DNA of 64,000 bases from Nitrospiria bacterium (GTDB lineage: Bacteria; Nitrospirota; Nitrospiria; JACQBZ01). Positions within the stretch are counted from its first letter, which is position 1. Every line of letters begins with the position of its first letter. The DNA lies in NCBI GenBank assembly GCA_035517655.1, contig DATIYJ010000035.1, positions 36,110-100,109 on the forward strand. The letters run 5' to 3'. The notes beneath the pieces were generated by a model that saw nothing but the letters and a program-made list of their open reading frames with translations, did not search any database and had not been told where the DNA came from. A program made the translations under genes and the position numbers. Shown here piece by piece: positions 26,379 to 35,000 of this stretch.

Positions 26379-28373
26379 TCACGGCTGCCAACGGGGATAA
26401 TCTTCCCTCGTCTGCGTGAACGTCAATTGCTCTTGATACCGACCATCGGTATCCATGACGTAGATTTCGTCATGGCCGGTCCGATTCGAGACAAACGCCA
26501 CTTTTTTCCCGTCCGGAGACCAAAGCGGAACATCGTCCATCGCCGGATTTCTCGACAGGTTCAACGAGCCGGTCCCGTCCGAATTAACGATATAAACCTC
26601 TTCGTTTCCATCCCGCGTCGAGATGAAGGCGATCTGCCGGCTGTCCGGGGACCAGACAAACATCCCGACCCCTTCCTCGGCCGGACTGTGGGTGACGTTC
26701 ACCGGTTTGGACCCGTCGGCATTCATGACATAGATCTCCCAATTCCCGTCCCGGTTCGTGACCCACGCGATCTTGGAGCCGTCCGGCGACCAGGAGTGAC
26801 TTCCCCGACCGTCCTCGGCCGGGTTATTCGTCAGGTTTTTTTGATCGGTTCCATCCGCGTTCATAAGGTAGATCTCGTTGTTGCGGTCGCGGTTTGAAAC
26901 AAAGGCCACCCTCCGGCTGTCGGAGGACCAGTTGGGGTTCCAATTGTCGCCGGCCGCGGTCAAACGTGTCTGACGCCGTCCCTCCATGTCCATTCGGTAG
27001 ATCTCGCGGCGGCCGTCCCGATTCGAGACATAGGTGATCCATTCGCCGTTCGGCGACCAGGAGGGGCTGAAATCATCCCCCGCGCTGCGGGTGAGGTTGC
27101 GTTGATCCGATCCATCGGCATTCATCCGGTAGACCTCTTTGTTGCCGTCGCGGTCCGAAACGAAAAGAATTTCTCGGCCGTCCGGCGACCAGAAGGGGGC
27201 CCGATTCTCGGCCGTGGTATGGGTCAGACGGACCTGATGCGTCCCGTCGGCATCCATCAAATAAATCTCCCAATTCCCGGACCGCCGGGATTCAAAGGCG
27301 ATCTTATGATCCCGGTCGGGTTGGGACGGAGGGGGGGGCGAGGCTTGCGCGACCGTCCCGCCCAGCGCCACGGTCGATACCACCTCGTAGTCGGAGGCGT
27401 CGATGATCGAAACGTCCGAGGACCCTTGATTGACGACATAAACCGTCCGGCCATCGGGAGAAACGGTGATGTCCCAAGGATTTTTCCCCACCGAAATCTT
27501 CCGGACGATCTTTTCATCCGCGGTATCGAGCACCGAGATCTCCCGGGCGTCGCGGTGCGCGATATAAAGAGAGCGGCCGTCCGGGGACAGGGCCAATCCG
27601 CCGGGATAGCTTCCGACCTTGACCATCCTCCGAATCCGCTTCGTCTGCGTATCCAGGATCGCGACCGCTCCGCTGTTCTCGATCGCCGCATACGCCGCTT
27701 TCCCATCCGGCGCCATCACGATGTCCCTCGGTCCCCGAAAAATCTCTTCACCGTCCGGAAGGACGACGGTCCGGGCCGCATCGGAACCCGGATCTTCCAC
27801 GTTCAACCGGGCCACGACCTCGCCGGTTGTTGCGTCGACGACGCGGATCGAATAGAAGTCGGTCACATAGAGGGCTTTCCCATCCGGGGTGACCGCCACG
27901 CCCTGAGGCCCCGTGCCCATCGGGATCCGCTTTTTGACGCTGCGGCTGGCCAGGTCCACGATGGACAGGCTGTCGCCGGACTCGTTCGCCACGAAAATCG
28001 TCTTGCCGTCCGGCGAGACGGCCATCCCTCCCGGATCCATATAACGACCCTCTTCATCCTTCAATGAAATTTTGGCGCGGACGGCATTGGACCGGGTGTC
28101 CACCACCGCGATCGCATCCGCCTCGCCCAGGGCCACATAGAAATCCTGCCCATTCTGGGTGATAAAACCGCCGCAGGGGGGAGAGTCCACCGGCACCTTG
28201 CGGACCTGCGTCGGGTCGTTCCGATCGATGATGTAGAATTGGCGCTGGCCTTTCAACGTGACGTAAAGTTGGGTCGGACCGTAGATGATCCGGCTTGCCG
28301 TATGTTTGGCGAAAGAAGCTTCCGGATGCAGAATAACCGTTGCGAGGATTAAATATCTAGCCCATTTTTTCAC
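26379..28373 (-). CDS. YVTN-PD40 fusion: two different propellers in one secreted protein
   Basis: About 664 residues from the GTG at 28373; an ATG at 28400 (GAGAGG seven bases upstream) is a serious alternative. Signal peptide with cleavage near SFA-KH. The N-terminal half has about seven YVTN blades (TIFVANESGDSLSIVD, LYIAHRDAREISVLD, VYVVNQGSSDVSIID). A short Pro-rich linker (SPPPPSQPDRD) follows, then seven PD40 blades (SGNWEIYLMDADG through TGHDEIYVMDTDG). It is the only member of the locus that joins the two propeller classes, suggesting that the separate YVTN and PD40 proteins may work in pairs. Confidence 0.82.
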   Translation of the reverse strand: MKKWARYLILATVILHPEASFAKHTASRIIYGPTQLYVTLKGQRQFYIIDRNDPTQVRKVPVDSPPCGGFITQNGQDFYVALGEADAIAVVDTRSNAVRAKISLKDEEGRYMDPGGMAVSPDGKTIFVANESGDSLSIVDLASRSVKKRIPMGTGPQGVAVTPDGKALYVTDFYSIRVVDATTGEVVARLNVEDPGSDAARTVVLPDGEEIFRGPRDIVMAPDGKAAYAAIENSGAVAILDTQTKRIRRMVKVGSYPGGLALSPDGRSLYIAHRDAREISVLDTADEKIVRKISVGKNPWDITVSPDGRTVYVVNQGSSDVSIIDASDYEVVSTVALGGTVAQASPPPPSQPDRDHKIAFESRRSGNWEIYLMDADGTHQVRLTHTTAENRAPFWSPDGREILFVSDRDGNKEVYRMNADGSDQRNLTRSAGDDFSPSWSPNGEWITYVSNRDGRREIYRMDMEGRRQTRLTAAGDNWNPNWSSDSRRVAFVSNRDRNNEIYLMNADGTDQKNLTNNPAEDGRGSHSWSPDGSKIAWVTNRDGNWEIYVMNADGSKPVNVTHSPAEEGVGMFVWSPDSRQIAFISTRDGNEEVYIVNSDGTGSLNLSRNPAMDDVPLWSPDGKKVAFVSNRTGHDEIYVMDTDGRYQEQLTFTQTREDYPRWQP

Positions 28374-28384
28374 CGGATCTCTTT

Positions 28385-28416
28385 CACCCGCATCCCGCAT
28401 CTTGCATCCTCTCGCC
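28385..28416. repeat. Dispersed GCATCC-type short repeat
   Basis: CACCCGCATCCCGCATC followed by TTGCATCCTCTCGCC, closely matching 8668-8700. It overlaps the possible upstream ATG start of the fusion gene, so the repeat supplies part of that gene's leader or N-terminus. Confidence 0.5.
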
Positions 28417-28417
28417 A

Positions 28418-29461
28418 TCAGCGTGCCCACGAGACCCATTTCTCCTCCGCATGGCCGTGTGTCAAACGGCGCGGATGAGATCCGTCCCGATCCAGGACTT
28501 CGATCTCCGAGACGCCGTCCCGGCTGCCCGTCGTGAACGCGATCCGCCCGCCGTCCGGCGACCACACCGGCCAGAAATGATCTTCCGCGTCGGCCGTCAA
28601 CGGTGCGAGCTCCGAGCCGTCCGACCGCATTCGGTAAATCTGTTCACGACCGCCCCGGTCGGACACAAACAGAAGCGACGCGCCGTCCGGCGACCAGACC
28701 GGTCCGTCATCCGCGGCCGGATTGTTCGTCAGGTTGCGCAGGCCGGACCCGTCCGAAGCCATCACATAGACCTCGATGTTCGAATCCCGTTGGGAGACGA
28801 ACGCGATCCGTTTCCCGTCCGGCGACCAGAGATGGGTATCCAGACCGTCGTTCGCCGGACTGTACGTCAGCCGGGTCGGACGGGTCCCGTCCTCCTCCAT
28901 GACATAAATCTCGGGGTTGCCGTCCCGCGTCGAGACAAACAAGATCTTCGTTCCATCCGGCGACCAGACCGGGATGGCATCCATCGCCGTGCTGTCGGTC
29001 AGGCGCCGTTCCCGGGATGAAGCGGGCGGAACATCGGTCCCGACATCCACCGTATAAATTTCTTCGTTTCCATCGCGGACCGACGTAAACGCGATCCGCG
29101 TCCCGTCCGGCGACCAGTCCGGATCTTCTTCATCAGCCGGCGTGTAAGTCAGCCGGGTCTGTCCCGTGCCGTCGGCCTTCATCACGTAAACTTCCTTATT
29201 TCCGTCCCGGGTCGAAACAAACGCGATCCGCGTCCCGTCCGGCGACCAGACCGGCCAGATATCGTCGCCACGGCTTCGCGTGAGTCGGTCTTCCTTTCCG
29301 GTCGTCAGGTCCATGCGATAGACTTCCCAATTCCCGTCCCGGTTGGAGCTATAAACAAGCCGACCGTGATCCGCGAAATGCGGCGAACGGGACGGCATAT
29401 CCGCACAACCCGCCGGGATCCCCATTGCAAAAACCGTAAAAACGAGCGGCCATCGAGTCAC
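28418..29461 (-). CDS. Seven-bladed PD40 lipoprotein
   Basis: 347 residues starting at a GTG (29461); ribosome site weak. The N-terminus MTRWPLVFTVFAMGIPAGC ends in a Cys in lipobox-like context (Pro at -3 is atypical). Seven blades: DGNWEVYRMDLTT, DGNKEVYVMKADG, DGNEEIYTVDVGT, DGNPEIYVMEEDG, DSNIEVYVMASDG, GGREQIYRMRSDG, DGVSEIEVLDRDG. First propeller gene after the three SUMF1-like genes, 36 bases from the previous stop. Confidence 0.82.
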   Translation of the reverse strand: MTRWPLVFTVFAMGIPAGCADMPSRSPHFADHGRLVYSSNRDGNWEVYRMDLTTGKEDRLTRSRGDDIWPVWSPDGTRIAFVSTRDGNKEVYVMKADGTGQTRLTYTPADEEDPDWSPDGTRIAFTSVRDGNEEIYTVDVGTDVPPASSRERRLTDSTAMDAIPVWSPDGTKILFVSTRDGNPEIYVMEEDGTRPTRLTYSPANDGLDTHLWSPDGKRIAFVSQRDSNIEVYVMASDGSGLRNLTNNPAADDGPVWSPDGASLLFVSDRGGREQIYRMRSDGSELAPLTADAEDHFWPVWSPDGGRIAFTTGSRDGVSEIEVLDRDGSHPRRLTHGHAEEKWVSWAR

Positions 29462-29497
29462 GGCTCAACGCTTCGGCTCACCCTTGCTCCGCTTTCT

Positions 29498-30439
29498 CTA
29501 ATCTTTGGCGCATCGAAGCCCGTATGTATAATCCGAGTGCCATCCGTCCTTCTCCCGTGGACCGACCGTCGGAAGGACCGCCAACCGCGCCGCCGTTCTC
29601 GAAAAGGCGGCCCCGGTCAGATAGGACCCTCCCCGGATGATCTTAAAATCTCCGGACTCCTTGACCGTCCTCAGCGGATTGCCGGGATAGGACCGATAAG
29701 CCGTGGAGGTCCATTCCCTCACATTGCCGGCCAAGTCGTACACGCCGTAGGGACTGACATCTTCCGGGTGACTGCCGATCGGGGCTTTCCAACCCCGAAC
29801 GGGATAATGTTCCTGCCCCGCGGGCGCCCTCCAAACCGCGCTGCTCTCCACCGTATTCGCGCGTCCGGGCTCAAACCGATCACCCCAGGGCCAGAGACGC
29901 CCGTCCGTCCCCCGCGCGGCCTTTTCCCACTCCGCCTCCGTCGGCAGACGCCGCCCGGCCCATCGGCAGTAGCCGACCGCGTCAAACCAGTCGACGTCCG
30001 AAACGGGGTAGTTGTCATATCCTTCCGGGAAACGATCCGCACGACCGGCTTCTTTCCAGTAACCCGGATATTTTTTTGAGCCCGTCGCCTTCAAAAATTG
30101 AAGGTACTGGGCCTCCGTGACTTCATAACGGTCGATGTAGAACGCCCGGATGTAGACCTTCCGCTGCGGAAGCTCGTCCACCCCGATATCAAATCCGATT
30201 CTGCCGTCCCGCTCCGCGCTCCCCATCTGAAACCACCCGGCCGGCACGTAGGCCATCGGGCTCTCCGGCACCGGGTGCCGGCCCCCGGGTGACAGCGATG
30301 CGCAGCCCCACGGAAGCCCTAAAACAAGGAGGCCGAGAAGGCCGGCGGCAAAACCGGTTCGCCTGCGTCCATGAAGTCCTGATCTATTTGAAAATCTCAA
30401 GGCCCTCTTCCGTCGTCCAGCGTCACGTTCAGTTCGCAT
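29498..30439 (-). CDS. SUMF1/FGE-like domain lipoprotein (non-catalytic)
   Basis: About 313 residues from the ATG at 30439, which overlaps the end of the upstream paralogue. A basic stretch and hydrophobic segment end at WGCASL, a possible lipid-anchor site. The FGE-sulfatase domain follows: MAYVPAGWFQMGS, FYIDRYEVTEAQY, WFDAVGYCRWAGRRLPTEAEWEKAARG, LAGNVREWTS, IIRGGSYLTG and GLRCAKD. The two cysteines that do chemistry in true formylglycine-generating enzymes (after the RGGS motif) are absent, and no sulfatase gene is nearby, so a binding or structural role is inferred. The exact start is uncertain because upstream coding overlaps. Confidence 0.8.
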   Translation of the reverse strand: MRTERDAGRRKRALRFSNRSGLHGRRRTGFAAGLLGLLVLGLPWGCASLSPGGRHPVPESPMAYVPAGWFQMGSAERDGRIGFDIGVDELPQRKVYIRAFYIDRYEVTEAQYLQFLKATGSKKYPGYWKEAGRADRFPEGYDNYPVSDVDWFDAVGYCRWAGRRLPTEAEWEKAARGTDGRLWPWGDRFEPGRANTVESSAVWRAPAGQEHYPVRGWKAPIGSHPEDVSPYGVYDLAGNVREWTSTAYRSYPGNPLRTVKESGDFKIIRGGSYLTGAAFSRTAARLAVLPTVGPREKDGWHSDYTYGLRCAKD

Positions 30440-31214
30440 CCTTCGCGCATCGGAAACCAAAATCCGGCTGGGCCAATTCGGCCAGGCGGAAATGCCGATG
30501 GGCCGGACGGGCAAAGGGATTGGCCGGCATGCCCCACGACCCTCCCCGCAGGATGCGAAATTTCTTGTCCGGCGCAATGGTCTTGATCGCTCCGGGATAA
30601 GATTGAAGAATGGAAGAGGTCCATTCCATCGCGTTTCCGGCCATGTCTTGCACGCCGTACGGGCTTGCGCCGTCCGGAAAACTCCCGACTGGCGTCGTCC
30701 AGTTTCGCTTTGAGTCTTCCGTATTGAGTCGATTGAGATCCAACTGGTTTCCCCAGGGCCAGATCCGCCCGTCCGTCCCCCGCGCGGCTTTTTCCCATTC
30801 TTCTTCGGTCGGAAGGCGTTTACCGACCCAATGACAGTACGCCTCGGCATCGTAAAAGTTCACGTCGATCACGGGATGATTGTCCTCCGGCGCCGGATAG
30901 CCGAATTCTTTATAATCCTTCCAGATGGACGGCGTTTCGTGTCCGGTCGCGGCCACAAACCGCCGATAGGGGCCGATGGTCACTTCATACCGATCGATCC
31001 AGAACGCCGGCACGGAGACGGTATGCCTGGGAATGGAATCCACGCCCACTTCGAACCCGATCTTGCCGTCCTTGGCGTCGCTGCCCATGATGAACCCGCC
31101 GCCGGGGATCAGCACCATGTCGTCCGGTGCCGCCGCTTCCGGCATCGAAAGGGGAAAAGGTTGAACGGTCAGAAGGACTGAAAGGAACATCAGCGATCTC
31201 ACTCTCAAACTCAT
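30429..31214 (-). CDS. SUMF1/FGE-like domain secreted protein (non-catalytic)
   Basis: 261 residues; the start ATGA at 31214 shares bases with the stop of the upstream paralogue. Signal peptide without lipobox (cleavage near EAA-AP). The FGE-like fold has MVLIPGGGFIMGS, FWIDRYEVTIGPY, YDAEAYCHWVGKRLPTEEEWEKAARG, DMAGNAMEWTS, ILRGGSWGMPANPFARPAHR and FGFRCAKD. After RGGSW the catalytic Cys pair of FGE is replaced by non-Cys residues. DNA identity with both neighbours is very high across the LPTEEEWEKAARGTDG segment, indicating tandem duplication or gene conversion. Confidence 0.83.
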   Translation of the reverse strand: MSLRVRSLMFLSVLLTVQPFPLSMPEAAAPDDMVLIPGGGFIMGSDAKDGKIGFEVGVDSIPRHTVSVPAFWIDRYEVTIGPYRRFVAATGHETPSIWKDYKEFGYPAPEDNHPVIDVNFYDAEAYCHWVGKRLPTEEEWEKAARGTDGRIWPWGNQLDLNRLNTEDSKRNWTTPVGSFPDGASPYGVQDMAGNAMEWTSSILQSYPGAIKTIAPDKKFRILRGGSWGMPANPFARPAHRHFRLAELAQPDFGFRCAKDAN

Positions 31215-32023
31215 TGCAAATCTTTCGCGCACCGGAAACCGATCGACCGATGCCGCTTTCCGGGATCACGGGCCATGGTGCGGCTGGCCGATCGGGCATA
31301 GGGCTCGCCGGGCAAGGTATAGGCGCCGCCTTTGACGACTTTGTCTTTCCCGAACGCGCCCCGAACGAGCTTGCTCCCCGGATAAGCCTGATACCAATCG
31401 GCGGTCCATTCAGCGACATTTCCGGCCATGTCGTACACACCGTAGGGGCTCACACCCTTCGGGAAGCTCCCGACGGGCAACGTTCCACCGGCTTTATACT
31501 CCTGAACATTGGCTTTCAGGGGATCAAAGATGTTTCCCCAGGGCCAGATCCGCCCGTCCGTCCCCCGCGCGGCCTATTCCCACTCCGCCTCCGTCGGCAG
31601 CCGTTTCCCGGCCCATTCGCAATACGACTCGGCGTCGTCCCATGATACATAAATGACGGGGTGGTTTTCAAACTCTTTCGGAACACCCCCTTCCCGCGCC
31701 CACGGGTAAATCTCCGGAAACCGCGGATCGCCGGGCGGTTTGCGTCCCGTCGCCTCGATGAACGCGCGATACTGCTTCGCCGTCACCTCATAGCGGTCGA
31801 TATAATACGCTTTGAGCTTCACGCTATGCTGCGGCAGCTCATCCACGCCAACGGTAAAACCGACCCGCCCGTCTTTGGGCAGGCTGCCCATCAAAAATCC
31901 GCCCGCCGGGATCAACGCCATGTCCTGCGGCGGGGACGCCCACGGCGTCGCAAGGTTGAACTGTTGCAAGGATATAAAGGCTAAAAAGGCGAACGACCCT
32001 CTGAACCTTTTACGCCTCTGCAC
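31211..32023 (-). pseudogene. SUMF1/FGE-like gene interrupted by one in-frame amber codon
   Basis: The reading frame is continuous from a GTG at 32023 (GAGGG seven bases upstream; signal peptide QRRKRFRGSFAFLAF to TPWA-SP) to the stop at 31211, except for TAG at 31576-31574. At that place both paralogues have a Lys codon (AAG or AAA) in EWEKAARG, so a single A-to-T change has made codon 150 of 270 a stop. Downstream the same frame encodes an intact second half (AARGTDGRIWPWGN, DMAGNVAEWTADWYQ, VVKGGAYTLPGEP, IGFRCAKDLQ). Either a very young pseudogene, a sequencing error, or amber read-through. The downstream half could also be made from an internal start. Confidence 0.8.
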
Positions 32024-32040
32024 CTTTGCACCCTCAAACC

Positions 32041-35000
32041 TTATCCGCTCGTCCCCGGGTTTCTCCCTCCGGCGCACCACCGGGCGTTCGGCGTGCCCGT
32101 GCTCGTGGCCTGATAAGCGCAGGAGTCCATCACCTCGTTATGACAGCGTAAATAACATCGAAAGGCGGACCCGTCATAGAACCACATCGGCTTCTGAGCC
32201 GTGGTCCCTTCCACGAGCGGCCCGAAATTGATCAAGTGCGTTCCTCTCACGCCGTCCACCATGCCGTCCACGCTGTCTTCCGCCAGCATCCCGCCGCGGC
32301 CGTCACCATAGATGGTATTGAGCGCCTCGATGTTCGAATGAACATTATAGTGGCATTCATGGCACATCGCGCCGCTCCATCGCAGATGATACATATGAAG
32401 GTTCCCGTTCCACCACGAGTCGACGCCGGCGGAAGAAGGGGCCAGGCCGAAAAACCGGGTCAAACTGCGGTCCTTGTCCCCCAAAGTAGTCTGTCCAAAA
32501 TAAGTGGTCGTTACGTCCGGATCGAAGGCCGCGCGATCGTGGCACTGGAAGCAGAGCAGGAATTTTTGAAAATGGCTGTTGTTGGAACCGTGTCCGCCTC
32601 CGGCGATGCCGTGCCCGGCGCCGGCCCCCCCCGGATTGTATCCGTCTCCATCGGTACAAGTGGCGGGGTCTTTCTGCTCAAAACACCGCCCCGGGGCGAG
32701 GATGTCGGTATCGTAATTAGCCCGCAAGAGGCGCCGATGGATCGAGCCGTGGGGGCCGATGGGTTGGCTCGGCCTTCCGGTAATATACGGCACGTCGTTA
32801 TTTAACGCGGGCCAGATATCGGTCGGTCTCAGGTTCGATTCCGTCAAGGGACCCAGGAACCCCGGAGTCACCGGCGAATCGTTCGGGGTATTATTGTAGG
32901 CGTCGTATTTATCGTTGTTGTGGCAGTCCGTGCATTGGATCGTCAAATTGGAAAGCGCGCTGCTCGCCGTCCCCGCGGAAGGAAGCGTATCGGCCGGCGT
33001 CTGGCAGCCCGTGATTTCAAAGGCCGCCGACAATTGCTTGCACAACTGCGGCGAGCCGTTCCGGCCCGGCATGACAACGGGATGGTAGGCCGCGTTCTTC
33101 ATTTGTTGGGTGTGCGAGAAGACCGCGGTCCCGAACCGGGCCAGGTCCACGCTGATCATCGCGGGGGTATCCAGATCATGGGACAGCGGATTGAACTCCC
33201 GCCATTTGTTGCTGAAGCCTTTATAACTGAACTGATCGCCCGTCGTGCCGTTGGTCGGATCCGTGCGGGGCGAAAAGGGGATGGAAACATAGCTCGCGTA
33301 ATTGGGGGGCACGGCCAAAACGGTGATGTCGTCCGGGTTCCGGTAGTACCTTGCCGAAATCGGGCCGAAGAGATTGGTATAGCTGTTGCCGTGGCAGCGC
33401 AAACAGACCTCATACACGTAGGGATCCCGATTGGCCGATGTGCCGTTGATCGTCGTCTCGTTCCCGCAGATCTCGAAATTAGGACTTGAGCATCGACCCA
33501 CCACGATGGGACGACTCCCCGTGATATCGATCCCGATGCCCTTCATTCCCTTGAGCCGGCCTCCCTCTCCATTCGCACCGGGCGGATTGGCATTCGGCGC
33601 GCCGTTATAGGACAAGGCGGCCAGGTTGGGACTGTTCAACTGATGGGGATTATGACAGTCCACGCATTCGATATGCGCCACGTCGGGCGTGTTCCTACCG
33701 GGCGTTTCCTCATTGAGGACAGGAACCAGGGCGAGACCCTCGCTCTTGAGCTGCACCCCCTCCTGCGATCGGGAAATAAAGACCGGTTCATGGCCGCTCG
33801 CCAATTGAAGACACATCGCGCTCCCCGTGCCGCTCCCGCCCGCGCAGGTCGAACTGTCCTTATTGAACTCGGAAAAAATATCCGGAGCGATGCGCGCCGC
33901 GCCGGCGAGAAACCTCGGGTTGGCCCCGGTGGTCGGATCCCCGGCGGGCAATAGATTCGCAACAATCGAATTCACGCTCGTGGTGTTGGGCGCATGGCAA
34001 AGGAAGCAGGTGTTTTCGATCGCATCGCTTCCCCCGAAGGTGGTCACCCCTTCCCGATGAATCCTCTTGGCCCCCTGGGCCGTGTGCGGATCATGACAGT
34101 TGCGGCAGGCATAGGCCCCCACCGTATGGGTGACGTTGCCGTCAAAATCATACGGGTTTGTCGAATCGGGATACGGCGCATGCACCGCCGTGCTCACCGC
34201 ATGCGTGCTGGGACTCCAACCCGGTTTGTTGTGGCAATACAAACAGATGATCTGTCCCGTCGCCGGGGTCGGGCCGCCGGCCCCGCCGGGAAGGAAACCG
34301 GACTCGCTCGCATTCTGGAGACGCGGCGCACGAAGAAACTTGGGATAGGTCACGGCGTGGGGGTTGTGGCAGGAGGTGCATTGAACGTTTTCGAATACCA
34401 TCGGCGCGTCCGTGCTTCCGAATCGCTTCACGCCGGTTTTATATCCCCCCGCGGGCGCCAGAGGGGTGACGTCGTTGATACCCGCCGGCGCATTTCCAGG
34501 GTCGACCAGCTCCGTGTCGGTTTTCGTGGCCAAATCAGAATCGAATCGAAACGAGATCGGATGGTCATTTTGAAGGTTTGTCCCCAGGTAGCGGGTATCC
34601 CCGGTTAACTCCGGATTCGGTCCGGGTCCCGTTCCCAGCGGCATTTGACCTCCCGATTGCACGCCGCTCATCCCGAGGGTCGCGCCCAGGTAGCCTCCCG
34701 ATCCGGGTTTGTTCACCACCGTCCCGATCGCGAGCGTGCCGTCGTGGCAGGACAGGCAGAGCCGGGAATACCCGGTGGGTTTGTTGGTATCGTTCAGCTG
34801 CCCTTCAAACGAAAAGCTCCAGGTATTGTCATACAAGGTATAGGATTGGGTATTCTGATAGTCGATGTTGCGGTTCCAGATCGGCGCTTTGATGGTCGAG
34901 GCCGTGGCGTTGGCGCCATGGGGCGTGTGGCAGAAGACGCAGATCTCGGACGTCTCGGTGGACTTGACGGTTCCGAGCCCCGAGCTCGAAAGGTTGTGTT

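Noticed and set aside
8710..29461. Tol-Pal system (TolB)
   Set aside because: PD40 blades resemble TolB, but there are thirteen such genes, mostly lipoproteins, without the TolB N-terminal domain and without TolA, TolQ, TolR or Pal neighbours.
29498..32023. Active formylglycine-generating enzyme / sulfatase-maturation system
   Set aside because: The catalytic cysteines after the RGGS motif are missing in all three copies and no sulfatase gene is seen.
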